Assembly: GCF_008065135.1 (NCBI RefSeq) | Contig: NZ_CP042914.1 | Location: 1,674,001 to 1,738,000, forward strand | Direction of reading: 5' to 3' | From: Roseimaritima ulvae | GTDB taxonomy: Bacteria > Planctomycetota > Planctomycetia > Pirellulales > Pirellulaceae | DNA: 64,000 nt | In this document: piece after piece, positions 27,568 to 36,297 of the stretch | Position numbering within the stretch: position 1 is the first letter of the stretch | How the letters are laid out: each line of letters begins with the position of its first letter | Notes under the pieces: model-generated | The model's database searches: none | Told to the model about the DNA's origin: nothing | Seen by the model: the letters and a program-made list of their open reading frames with translations, nothing else | Made by a program: the position numbers and the translations under genes

Positions 27568-28893
27568 CTATTCCGCGCGTTCGGCCAGCAACACGTTCAG
27601 CGCGTCGTCCAGCTGCTGCAGTTTCAAGCCCGTGGCCCGGATGCGACCGTTACGATCGATGACCACCGTGACCGGCGCGATGCGGACATGGTAGGCCTGG
27701 GCGGTGCGGCCGGCTTCGCGGGGAGGGCCCGCCGAACTGGCTGTGGGCTGGGCCGCGGCGTCTTCGTCGCTGGCGGGCAGGGGAGCGGCGTCGAGGGCCA
27801 TCGGGATGGCCAGATCGATTTCCGCCGCGAAGGCTCGTGTCGCCTGCCAGTCGCTCTGCCGGTCGCAGATTACGGTAAAGGCGACGCCCTGCGGAGCGAA
27901 TTTGACAGCCCATTCGTTGAAGGCTTGCAGTTGCTTCTGCGTGAGCTTCATCCCGGGGCGAGTAAAGTGCAGCACGCGAACGACGCCTTCTAAGTCGGCC
28001 TCCTGCAACCCTTCGGGCGGCTCCACTACGAGCTCTTCTTCACTGACGGTTTGCTCACTAACCGCCGCTTCGGGAGCAGCTTCCTCCGAGGCAACCCCCT
28101 CGCCATCGGGCTGAACGTCTTCCGCCTCGGCCGAGGCTTCGTTGTCGCCGTCGGATTCATTGTCGCCGTCGCCGTCGCCGTCGGTTGCGGATTCGGGTTC
28201 CGGATCAAAACCGTCACCGGGCAGCCACCAAGCGGTGGCTTGGATCGGCGGGGCGGGTTGACCGTGTTGTTCCTGCCAGGCTCGCATCCACTGCGCCCCG
28301 CCATAGAACCAATCGGGTTGGAACGAGGCCAGTTGGCTGCCCTGGCCGCCGGAACCGGATTCTTTGATCAGCTGTTCCACGATGGTTTTGACGTGGCTGG
28401 GTTTGACGCCGGCGGCCCGCACGATGCCGTCACGGTCGATGATAATGTAGGTGGGAAACGCATTGATGCCGTAGGCTTTGCCCGTCTCGCCGGTGTCCAG
28501 CACAACCGGGTAATTGATTTCGCGATCTTCGACCATCTGCGGGGCTTTGTCCCAGCCGGAGGTCTCCGAGTGCATGCCGATAAAGACCAGCTCGTCGGGA
28601 TAGCTTTCGACGAGTTCGATGTTTTTGGGAATCGACGCCACACAGGGACCGCACCAAGTGGCCCAGAAATCCAATACCACGACTTTGCCGCGGCACTCGT
28701 CCAACGTGGTTTCTTCACCGATCCAGGTATCGGTCGACAGTTCGATTGCCGGACCACCTTCCAGGTTCGTCCGCACGGACCCCTCGGGATCAAAATACCA
28801 CTCGTCGGAGAACTCCGACTCGGCGGCCAGTAGCGGTGTGGTCAAGACGACCATTAACGCCGCCATAATGGCGGTTCGGAAACGCGTGCACAT
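27568..28893 (-). CDS. Exported TlpA-like thioredoxin protein with a second, cysteine-less thioredoxin-like half
   Basis: 441 residues. A signal peptide ends near LLAAE. The first thioredoxin-like domain (about 45-185) has the active site WATWCGPC with Cys81 and Cys84 and a TlpA-type ending (INAFPTYIIIDRDGIVRAAGV). An acidic linker rich in D/E/G/N follows at about 240-290. The C-terminal half (about 300-440) ends in RIAPVTVVIDRNGRIRATGL, which repeats the end of the first domain, but it has no CxxC. It probably reduces or isomerises disulfides, or supports cytochrome maturation in the periplasm. The second half may be a substrate-binding domain. Confidence 0.88.
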   Translation of the reverse strand: MCTRFRTAIMAALMVVLTTPLLAAESEFSDEWYFDPEGSVRTNLEGGPAIELSTDTWIGEETTLDECRGKVVVLDFWATWCGPCVASIPKNIELVESYPDELVFIGMHSETSGWDKAPQMVEDREINYPVVLDTGETGKAYGINAFPTYIIIDRDGIVRAAGVKPSHVKTIVEQLIKESGSGGQGSQLASFQPDWFYGGAQWMRAWQEQHGQPAPPIQATAWWLPGDGFDPEPESATDGDGDGDNESDGDNEASAEAEDVQPDGEGVASEEAAPEAAVSEQTVSEEELVVEPPEGLQEADLEGVVRVLHFTRPGMKLTQKQLQAFNEWAVKFAPQGVAFTVICDRQSDWQATRAFAAEIDLAIPMALDAAPLPASDEDAAAQPTASSAGPPREAGRTAQAYHVRIAPVTVVIDRNGRIRATGLKLQQLDDALNVLLAERAE

Positions 28894-29081
28894 ATATCGA
28901 TCGCCAACTGGAAAGGGGCCAGGGAGTCGTCGAGTTGATCATAACCCATTCGGCATGTATCGCAAACATTTGTCCCCCATGCCGGCGTGAGTCGTAGCCG
29001 GTCGAGTTAGCTGCAGAGGCGGTGCGAGTCGCTTGCTTGGCCCCATTCGATGGGCCGCGGTTGACCTGCTGTGGCAACTGT

Positions 29082-29429
29082 TCAACCGAATAGGATCAAC
29101 GCCAGCGACAGGCCAGTGACGCCGATCAGCATCAGGCTGAACACACCCACCAGCCACAGCGGTACCGCTCGCGGCAAGGCGCCCTGCCACAGCCGGGTGC
29201 CTCGCCGATACCCCCAGAATCCGAAGACAAAGGCCAGCCCGCCGACGATCACCAGCAGGATCCCAATGGCGTCGATCATCCAGCCTTGATGGTTCGCGGG
29301 GATCAATTTGACGATCCCCAAACCGGTGGCCAGCGAGGTCAGGCCGGTTCGCACCCAAGCACTGAACGTCCGCTCTTCGGCCATCAGGGTTCGGTCATCG
29401 GCCGAATCGTGTTTGCTTTCACTACTCAT
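29082..29429 (-). CDS. DUF202 family membrane protein
   Basis: A 115-residue inner-membrane protein with the DUF202 start LMAEERTFSAWVRTGLTSLATG and three membrane helices (about 25-42, 52-70 and 92-112). Similar proteins (YidH-like) have no firmly known role. It is divergent from the sulfatase gene that begins at 29648. Confidence 0.9.
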   Translation of the reverse strand: MSSESKHDSADDRTLMAEERTFSAWVRTGLTSLATGLGIVKLIPANHQGWMIDAIGILLVIVGGLAFVFGFWGYRRGTRLWQGALPRAVPLWLVGVFSLMLIGVTGLSLALILFG

Positions 29430-29529
29430 ACCAACGGAAGCTAATGGCGGTGCCAGTGAAGGTAAAGGGGGCGGCGGGGGGCCTGTGAGCGATCAGGAGC
29501 GACTTATAACTTAAAGGCTTGTCTTCCTC

Positions 29530-29604
29530 GTAGCATGGACCCCCGGCCCGTGCGTCATGGGGACGCTGGTTGATGGAGCCCCACAGACCAGGGGCCCATG
29601 CTAC
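29530..29604. repeat. Dispersed repeat family C, imperfect inverted repeat in a divergent promoter region
   Basis: Left arm GTAGCATGGACCCCCGG (29530-29546) and right arm CCAGGGGCCCATGCTAC (29588-29604) are inverted repeats with two mismatches around a loop of about 41 bases. The element lies between the start of the DUF202 gene and the GTG of the sulfatase gene and would form a long hairpin. A half copy is found inside the coding region at 25449-25472. Confidence 0.7.
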
Positions 29605-29647
29605 CAACTCTCCCAACTCAAAATTCGCCGATCCTGGAGACGCTGCC

Positions 29648-31147
29648 GTGACCAACCCATTGATATTTCTCCCCGTGCTGCTCGCCGCCTGCGGGGTTAT
29701 CGTCTCGGCCGCCCCGGCGAAGGCGGCGGACCAGGGCGATCGCGAACGTCCAAATGTGTTGTTCATCGCCGTCGATGACCTGGCGTGCTCGCTGGGGTGT
29801 TACGGCGACTTGATCGCCAAGACTCCGCACATCGATGGCTTGGCCGCCAGTGGGATTTGTTTCCAGCGAGCCTACAACCAGCTGCCGCTGTGCAACCCGA
29901 CGCGGGCATCGGTGATGACGGGGCTGCGACCTGACACGATCAAAGTGTACGACTTGGATCGCCACTTCCGGGATCAAGTTCCCGACGTGGTGACCCTGCC
30001 CCAGGCATTTCAGCAAGCTGGCTACTTCGCGGCTCGGGTCGGCAAAATTTATCATTACAACGTGCCCGCGGCGATTGGCACCGACGGTTTCGACGATCCC
30101 CCGTCATGGCATCAGACGGTGAATCCAAAGGGGCGAGACAAGGCGGACGAGGCCTTGGTCTTTAATGCGGAACCGCATCGCAAGATCAGCGGAGCCCTCA
30201 GCTGGTTGGCTGCCGAGGGAACCGACGAGCAGCAGACCGATGGCATGATTGCCACGGCCGCGATTGACATCATGAAGGACAAGCGGGACCAGCCGTTCTT
30301 CCTTGCGGTGGGCTTCTTTCGACCTCATACACCCTATGTGGCTCCGCGGAAATATTTCGACATGTATCCGCTCGACGCCCTGCGGCTGCCCTACGCCCCG
30401 GCCAACGACCGCGACGACATCCCCACCGCCGCCTTCGCTCATAACTGTCCGGTACCAAACTACGGTTTGGACGAACCCACTTTGCTCAAAGCGACGCAGG
30501 CCTACTACGCCTGTGTGTCGTTTGTCGATGCGCAAGTGGGACGACTGCTGGAATCGCTGGATGAACTGGGGCTCGCAGAAAAAACAATCGTGGTATTTTG
30601 GAGTGATCACGGATACCACTTGGGGGATCACAACGGCGTCTGGCAAAAGCGGACGCTGTTTGAACAAGCCGCTCGGACTCCGCTGATCATCCGCGATCCC
30701 CACATCCATTCCGCTCCCTTGGCCGCGCGGCGTGCTTGTCGGCGGATCGTTGAGTTGGTGGATATTTATCCAACGCTGATGGATCTAGGGCAGATCGAAG
30801 CGCCGTCCGGTTTGGAGGGGCGCAGCCTGCGAGCATTGCTCGAGAATCCGGCGGCACAGTGGGAGGGATCGGCGGTCACGCAAATTCTTCGTCCCGCCGA
30901 CGATCGCCTGCCCAAACAGGTCATGGGATGCAGTGTCAGGACGGCGCGATACCGCTACACCGAGTGGGGCGAAGGGAAGCAGGGTGTGGAATTGTACGAC
31001 CACCAAACGGATCCCAACGAGTACAATAATCTTGCCCGCCAGCCGGACCCGCGAGCCACTGCGGTGATCGAACGTCTGCGCCCCATGCTGCGTTCAAAAG
31101 CCTCCGGCAAAACGCCACAGGTGCCCGTGAACCCCGCCCGCCTCTAA
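29648..31147 (+). CDS. Exported sulfatase (iduronate-2-sulfatase-like)
   Basis: 499 residues from the GTG at 29648, which has GGAG about 10 bases before it and starts a signal peptide ([19 protein letters not shown], cleavage near AKAAD). The active-site sequence is [12 protein letters not shown] with Cys82, the residue converted to formylglycine in type I sulfatases. The metal ligands AVDDLA are at about 41-46, and a further DHGYHLGDH block binds metal and sulfate. Overall resemblance is to the iduronate-2-sulfatase-like group abundant in planctomycetes. The substrate is presumably a sulfated polysaccharide. It is followed 58 bases later by a DUF1592 cytochrome-like gene on the same strand. 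Confidence 0.93.
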   Translation: MTNPLIFLPVLLAACGVIVSAAPAKAADQGDRERPNVLFIAVDDLACSLGCYGDLIAKTPHIDGLAASGICFQRAYNQLPLCNPTRASVMTGLRPDTIKVYDLDRHFRDQVPDVVTLPQAFQQAGYFAARVGKIYHYNVPAAIGTDGFDDPPSWHQTVNPKGRDKADEALVFNAEPHRKISGALSWLAAEGTDEQQTDGMIATAAIDIMKDKRDQPFFLAVGFFRPHTPYVAPRKYFDMYPLDALRLPYAPANDRDDIPTAAFAHNCPVPNYGLDEPTLLKATQAYYACVSFVDAQVGRLLESLDELGLAEKTIVVFWSDHGYHLGDHNGVWQKRTLFEQAARTPLIIRDPHIHSAPLAARRACRRIVELVDIYPTLMDLGQIEAPSGLEGRSLRALLENPAAQWEGSAVTQILRPADDRLPKQVMGCSVRTARYRYTEWGEGKQGVELYDHQTDPNEYNNLARQPDPRATAVIERLRPMLRSKASGKTPQVPVNPARL

Positions 31148-31205
31148 AAAACAACGCCCGCCTGAAGTCCCGCCTCCCCTCCCCCGCCTCCCCACGAATA
31201 AGCCG

Positions 31206-33848
31206 ATGCCGAAAGCATGGAGCCCGCGTTGCGTTCGATCCATTCTTGGCTTTGCCCTCTGGCTGTGCGTCGGCATAGCCTGGGCGGCTGAGTCCGCTGA
31301 ACCGATTGTCCCGCAGGCCGACCTAGCCGGTTTTAAACAATCAATCCTGCCGGTCCTGCAGCAGTCCTGCGTGCCCTGTCATGGAGCGGACGTCGAGGAA
31401 GGTAATATTCGTGTCGATACGCTGGATCCCGATCTGCTGCACGGCGCGGATGTCGATTGGTGGGTGGAAGTGCTGGCGGTGCTGAACAACGGCGAGATGC
31501 CACCACCGGATGAAGCGGAGCTGAGCGACGAAGACCGCAGTCGCGTGGTTGAGTGGCTGTCCAACGAAATCCAAGTTGCGTCGAAGGTGCGGCGGGCCAA
31601 CGGCGGCCATTCCGCGTTTCGCCGTCTGACTCGCTACGAATACAACCACGCCCTGCAGGACATCCTGGGCTTGCCGTGGGACTTCGCCAAAGACCTGCCG
31701 CCGGAAGCCCATTCACCGGACGGCTTCCAAAACAGTTCGGACATGCTGCATATGTCCGTCACCCAGTTCGAAACCTATCGCCAACTGGCTCGCAAAGCTC
31801 TGCTGCGAGCGACCGTTGTGACGCCCGCCGACGATGCCTCCACGGGGCCTCCGCCCACGAAGTACTGGGGCATCACGATGCAGGACGCAGCCCAAATCGA
31901 ATGGCGAAAGCAGGCCGCGGAGCTTGACAAGGTTCGCAAGGAGTTTGCCGAGGACGCCGACAAGCAACAGCAGGAAATCGAGCGTCTGAACGCCAGCTTT
32001 CAAAAACGGCATTCGCGACCGTATTTCTATGAACCAGCCAGCGGCCGAACGGCGCTCGCCAGCTGGGCCTATCATGGCGCCAAGTACGCCTTCGCGCCCA
32101 GCGACGTTCGTCCGCAGATGCCCGACAGCTTCGATTGCGTTGCGATCCTGCCCAGCGGAGGGAATTCAAAGCTGATCGTTGAACTGGGCGATCAGATTCC
32201 CGACGAAGGGATCATGCGGGTACGCGTGCGGGCGGCAAAGACTTCGGCAACCGACGCGTACACGCCCAGTATGCAGTTGGAGTTTGGTTGGCGAGCCAGC
32301 AACGAAGGGCGGGCGGACATGCGCGTCAGCACCCATGATATCCCCGTGACCGCCAGTCCGGACGATCCACAGGTCTATCAGTGGGATGTTCCGCTGGGCG
32401 ATATCTATCCCCGCAACTCGGTCCGCAAAGTGTCGCCGATGGGGGCCATGCCCAGCCCTTCGGAGTACATCCGTTTGGTGAATAGTTCCGTTTCCAAAGG
32501 CGATATCCAAGTGGACTATGTCGAAGTCGCCACGCCCGTCTACGACCACTGGCCGCCCCGCTCCCATACACAAATTTTTATCGCCAGCGAGCATCGTGAC
32601 GACGAATCGGATTACGCACGCGAAGTCCTGCAAGCCTTTATGACGCGGGCCTGGCGACGGTCGGTTTCGGCGGCGGACGTTGAGCAGAAGCTGAAATTAT
32701 TTCGGGCCTTGCGAGCGGAGTGTGGGAGTTTTGAAGAGGCGATGGTGGAGGTCTTGGCCACCGTGCTTTCCTCCCCGCATTTTCTGTACGTGGTCGAGAC
32801 GGCGCCCACCGAATCGCTTTCGTCGCACCAGCTGGCAACGCGTCTGGCGTTGTTTTTGTGGAGCAGCGTGCCGGACGATCGGTTATTGGAATTGGCCAAC
32901 AGCGGGCAATTGGCCGATGCCGATGTGCTTGCCCAGCAGGTCACGCGAATGTTGGCGGATCCTCGCGCGCAGCGGCTTTCCCAACACTTCGTTCACCAGT
33001 GGCTGGACATGCAGTTGCTGGATTTCCTGAGCGTCGATCGAAAGTCTTCCGGCTTGTCCCTGTCGTTGAAAGAGGCCATGCAACGCGAACCGGTGGCTCT
33101 GTTCGAAGAGATGTTACGGGACGACGAGAGCGTGTTGAACTTTATCGATTCCGATTACGCGATGGTCAACGAGCGTTTGGCTCGCCATTATGGGATTCGC
33201 GGGGTGTCCGGAAATCATTTCCGCCGGGTTGCCCTGGATGGGGACCCGCGGCGAGGCGGCTTGTTGACGCACGCCGGGTTGTTGGCGATGAATTCCGACG
33301 GCAAAGATTCGCATCCGCTGAAACGCGGCGTGTGGTTATTGGAGAGCATCCTCAACGACCCGCCGCCACCGCCGCCGCCAGCGGTACCGGAGATCGACCT
33401 TGCCGATCCGCGGATCGCCAAGATGACCCTCAAGCAGCGGATCGAAGATCACCGCAACCACGCGGCCTGCATGTCCTGTCATGCCAAGATCGACCCCTGG
33501 GGCATCGCGTTCGAAAACTATGACGCTCTGGGGCGATGGCGAGACCAAGTCAACGGCCAGCCCATCGATGCCAGCAGTCGGTTGTTCAACAACGAATTGC
33601 TCGACGGCGTCGAGGGCCTGAAGCGTTATCTGTTAGAGAATCGCCAGGACCAGTTCGTTCGTGCGATGGTTTACAAGCTGACGACCTACGCGCTCGGGCG
33701 ACCGCTGGCTTTCAGCGACCGTGCCAGCATCGATCAGATCACTCGTGACGTGCGTCAGCAGGGCGACGGGCTGGCGACCATGATCCGAGCGATCGTGACC
33801 AGCGACCTGTTTCAAACGTCGTCAAACGATTCGACAGACCAAACTTAG
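31206..33848 (+). CDS. Planctomycete cytochrome-like protein (PSCyt, DUF1587/1595/1592/1588/1585)
   Basis: 880 residues. A signal peptide (ILGFALWLCVGIAWAAE) precedes a haem motif CVPCHG. The domains then follow in family order: DUF1587 (RRLTRYEYNHALQDILGL), a central beta-rich insertion (about 270-450), DUF1595 (AWRRSVSAADVEQKLKLFR), DUF1592 (LATRLALFLWSSVPDDRLL), DUF1588 (SHPLKRGVWLLESILNDP, with CMSCH) and DUF1585 (YKLTTYALGRPLAFSD). It is a paralogue of the 4360-7320 protein and is likewise followed by a DUF1552 partner, 29 bases after its stop. Confidence 0.93.
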   Translation: MPKAWSPRCVRSILGFALWLCVGIAWAAESAEPIVPQADLAGFKQSILPVLQQSCVPCHGADVEEGNIRVDTLDPDLLHGADVDWWVEVLAVLNNGEMPPPDEAELSDEDRSRVVEWLSNEIQVASKVRRANGGHSAFRRLTRYEYNHALQDILGLPWDFAKDLPPEAHSPDGFQNSSDMLHMSVTQFETYRQLARKALLRATVVTPADDASTGPPPTKYWGITMQDAAQIEWRKQAAELDKVRKEFAEDADKQQQEIERLNASFQKRHSRPYFYEPASGRTALASWAYHGAKYAFAPSDVRPQMPDSFDCVAILPSGGNSKLIVELGDQIPDEGIMRVRVRAAKTSATDAYTPSMQLEFGWRASNEGRADMRVSTHDIPVTASPDDPQVYQWDVPLGDIYPRNSVRKVSPMGAMPSPSEYIRLVNSSVSKGDIQVDYVEVATPVYDHWPPRSHTQIFIASEHRDDESDYAREVLQAFMTRAWRRSVSAADVEQKLKLFRALRAECGSFEEAMVEVLATVLSSPHFLYVVETAPTESLSSHQLATRLALFLWSSVPDDRLLELANSGQLADADVLAQQVTRMLADPRAQRLSQHFVHQWLDMQLLDFLSVDRKSSGLSLSLKEAMQREPVALFEEMLRDDESVLNFIDSDYAMVNERLARHYGIRGVSGNHFRRVALDGDPRRGGLLTHAGLLAMNSDGKDSHPLKRGVWLLESILNDPPPPPPPAVPEIDLADPRIAKMTLKQRIEDHRNHAACMSCHAKIDPWGIAFENYDALGRWRDQVNGQPIDASSRLFNNELLDGVEGLKRYLLENRQDQFVRAMVYKLTTYALGRPLAFSDRASIDQITRDVRQQGDGLATMIRAIVTSDLFQTSSNDSTDQT

Positions 33849-33877
33849 AAGCCCATCTCAACCGAAAAGCATAGACC

Positions 33878-35275
33878 ATGAACTTAAATTTATTGGATCG
33901 TCGTCGCTTCCTTCGCGGCACCGGCGTGGCTTTGGCGTTGCCTCTGTTCGAGTCCGTTGGGCAGGCTTGGGCTGCCGACATTGCCGACACGCCGCCGCCC
34001 AAACGTTTGGCTTGTTTCTATTTTCCCGATGGCGTGCCGATGCCCTTGCGAGAGGACCCGGCATACGAAGACTGGTCCTGGTTCCCGCATGGCAATGGCG
34101 ACGAATTTCGCTTCACCAAGTGCACCGAACCGCTGCAGCCGTTGCGGAATGACCTGACCATTTTGTCCGGCTTTTCGCATCCCCGATCCCGCAAGGTGCA
34201 TGGTCATTCCAACGCCGACCAGTTCCTGACCGCTGCGGCCACCGGTTCCGGCGGTCCCTACCAGAACACGATCTCTTTGGATCAATTGTACGCAGCCCAT
34301 GTCGGCGACCAGACGCGGTTTTCATCGCTAGTGATGTCCACCGATGGAGGCACCGGCACGCCTCGCGGAACGCATACGATGTCCTTTAATCGCAACGGCA
34401 AAGCGATCCCGGCCGAACATCGCCCCAAACGCATCTTCGACATGCTGTTTGTCAAGAGCGATGGTGACGCCGCCCGCCGGTTGGCGCTTAGCGAGAGTGC
34501 CTTGGATGATCTATTGGCCGACGCGCGGTCGCTGCGGAGCACATTGTCGACGCGGGATCAGAACAGCCTGGATGAATATCTGGAATCGGTCCGCGAGGCC
34601 GAGCGAAAGGTGGAGAAGGCGAAGCGTTGGCTGCACACGCCCATGCCGGTCGTCAATGCCGAACAACTGCAATTGAACCTCACGCCGGATCAGCCACGTC
34701 GTTACGTGCAGACCATGTTCGAACTGATCTACCTGGCCTTCAAAACCGACTCGACGCGGGTGGCGACCTATCAGATCGGCCGGGAGAACGGGGTTGGCAA
34801 AAGCGACCACCTGGCCCGCGCCGTGGGGATGAATCTGGCCCACCAGCTTTCGCACGAAACCAAACGACCGGGCGGCTGGAAGAATTTCGCGATCTACTGC
34901 CAGTTCCTGAACGAAGAGTTCAGTCGGTTTGCCATGAAGCTAAAACAGACTCCCGAACCCGCACGCGCCGGCAGCATGTTGGACAACAGTCTGTTGTTGT
35001 TTGGTTCGGCGTCCAGCGCGTTTCATTTGTCCCGCAACTACCCCTTGGTGCTTGCCGGCGGGAAGAACATGGGATTCAAGCACGGGCAGTACATCAACCA
35101 CGCCGGTGCCAATCCGCAAGGCGGTGCTTGGGACGGAGGACGCGAGCCTTGGCAAAAAGAAATCTCGCACGAAGATAAGCCGCTGTCCAATCTGTTTGTC
35201 ACCATGTTGCAGCAGTTGGGTGTGGAGACCGATACCTTCGCCGACAGCGACGGCACCGTGTCGCAGCTTACGTAG
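33878..35275 (+). CDS. DUF1552 family secreted protein
   Basis: 465 residues with a clear twin-arginine signal (LDRRRFLRGTGVALALPLF). Family stretches include FYFPDGVPMPL, FSHPRSRKVHGHSNADQFLT and YLESVREAERKVEKAKRW. It is the second gene of the pair with the preceding DUF1592 protein and paralogous to 3027-4367. An exported role with that protein is inferred from constant pairing across planctomycetes; the reaction is unknown. Confidence 0.92.
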   Translation: MNLNLLDRRRFLRGTGVALALPLFESVGQAWAADIADTPPPKRLACFYFPDGVPMPLREDPAYEDWSWFPHGNGDEFRFTKCTEPLQPLRNDLTILSGFSHPRSRKVHGHSNADQFLTAAATGSGGPYQNTISLDQLYAAHVGDQTRFSSLVMSTDGGTGTPRGTHTMSFNRNGKAIPAEHRPKRIFDMLFVKSDGDAARRLALSESALDDLLADARSLRSTLSTRDQNSLDEYLESVREAERKVEKAKRWLHTPMPVVNAEQLQLNLTPDQPRRYVQTMFELIYLAFKTDSTRVATYQIGRENGVGKSDHLARAVGMNLAHQLSHETKRPGGWKNFAIYCQFLNEEFSRFAMKLKQTPEPARAGSMLDNSLLLFGSASSAFHLSRNYPLVLAGGKNMGFKHGQYINHAGANPQGGAWDGGREPWQKEISHEDKPLSNLFVTMLQQLGVETDTFADSDGTVSQLT

Positions 35276-35314
35276 CCGCGTATTTTCGCCGGGGTTGCAC
35301 GCTGTCGCGTATAA

Positions 35315-35383
35315 TCGTTTAACCCGCAGCCGCAGGCGTCGGCGAATACGTTACCGGCTGCCACGTGCCATTGCTCGCACCAG
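35315..35383 (+). repeat. Dispersed repeat family B, copy 2
   Basis: TCGTTTAACCCGCAGCCGCA, then GGCGTCGGCGAATACGTTAC and CCATTGCTCGCACC, matching copy 1 at 2812 block by block. It lies between the convergent stops of the DUF1552 gene and the golvesin-like gene, so it could serve as a structured 3' end for both. Confidence 0.75.
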
Positions 35384-35396
35384 ACACCCCCGCACC

Positions 35397-36005
35397 CTAC
35401 CGACACGGAATAAACTGCACCGCGTCGGCGATCACGTATTTGCCCTCGGTGCCTGCGCTCGAAACTTTCACCCAGCCCTGTTTGCCTTTTTCAAAGCGGT
35501 ACTTGCCCAGGGTGCGAAACAGCCGCTTATGTTCGGGTACCTGCTGTTGGTTGATTCGCACCGTGACTTCACCGTCGGCATGATGAATCGTCACCGGCGT
35601 GTTGGTCGATCGTCGGACGTTGTAGCAGTGTGACATCCGTACTTCATACATGCCTGTATGTGGAAGCTCGGGCGTATAGGTGACCGAACTTGTTCCCTTG
35701 CCCTGTTTCTGGTCATGCAGGTAACCCAGCCCCACGTAGGGAGGTGTGTGAGTGGAATACTGCCAACTGCCAACCAGTTTGGCGTCCATTTCGTCGACCA
35801 CGATCCCCGGAAGGTTTGCACCCTCTTTCACGATGAAGGGAACAAGTTCCGGGTTGTCGACTTCGCCCGGTTGGTGAGAGTTGGGCACTGCGTCCGGATG
35901 TGGCAGACGTTTGTGCTCCGGCGATTCAGCAAACGCAGACAGAGAGATCAACGTCCATGCGATTGTGAGCAGCATTGTTGATAGGTTGATCGCTTGGTGA
36001 TTCAT
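35397..36005 (-). CDS. Secreted protein with golvesin C-terminal-like / xanthan-lyase-like domain
   Basis: 202 residues from the ATG at 36005; the open frame extends 75 codons further but only this start opens directly on a signal peptide (MLLTIAWTLISLSAFAE). The mature part is a single beta-rich module (VVDEMDAKLVGSWQYSTHT, YEVRMSHCYNVRRSTNTPV, YVIADAVQFIP). It resembles the golvesin C-terminal-like carbohydrate-binding domain, usually found at the end of large enzymes. Here it stands alone. No catalytic domain is present, so a binding role is likely. It is convergent with the DUF1552 gene and divergent from modA. Confidence 0.75.
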   Translation of the reverse strand: MNHQAINLSTMLLTIAWTLISLSAFAESPEHKRLPHPDAVPNSHQPGEVDNPELVPFIVKEGANLPGIVVDEMDAKLVGSWQYSTHTPPYVGLGYLHDQKQGKGTSSVTYTPELPHTGMYEVRMSHCYNVRRSTNTPVTIHHADGEVTVRINQQQVPEHKRLFRTLGKYRFEKGKQGWVKVSSAGTEGKYVIADAVQFIPCR

Positions 36006-36297
36006 GGATGGTATGCATGCAAGTGTGAGGAGACAAAAACTGGTTGGTATTCCGAATGGGGGGCCAGCCGAAACGTCGACATACTCGCAAATTCGAGCAC
36101 GCACCGTATACTGAGAATACCCGGTTTGAAGGCGAGGAAATGCTAAGTAATCGCCTGAGTATTGCGGTCGGCAGTAACGGATGTTGGAGCCACAGTATCG
36201 GAATTTAATCGCTCTGCTGAATCTTTGCACAATCTTTATAGCCCCGCTTTGATAGGCTGCCGGCCGTCAGGGTTGTCAGCGCGAACGTAGGAATGCA
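36006..36297. other. Intergenic region upstream of modA
   Basis: A divergent promoter region of 292 bases. I looked for a molybdenum-cofactor riboswitch and a ModE-type operator before modA and recognised neither. A Shine-Dalgarno-like GTAGGAA precedes the modA ATG. Confidence 0.5.

Noticed and set aside
36006-36297. Molybdenum-cofactor riboswitch or ModE operator upstream of modA
   Set aside because: Searched by eye for the conserved elements; none recognised.
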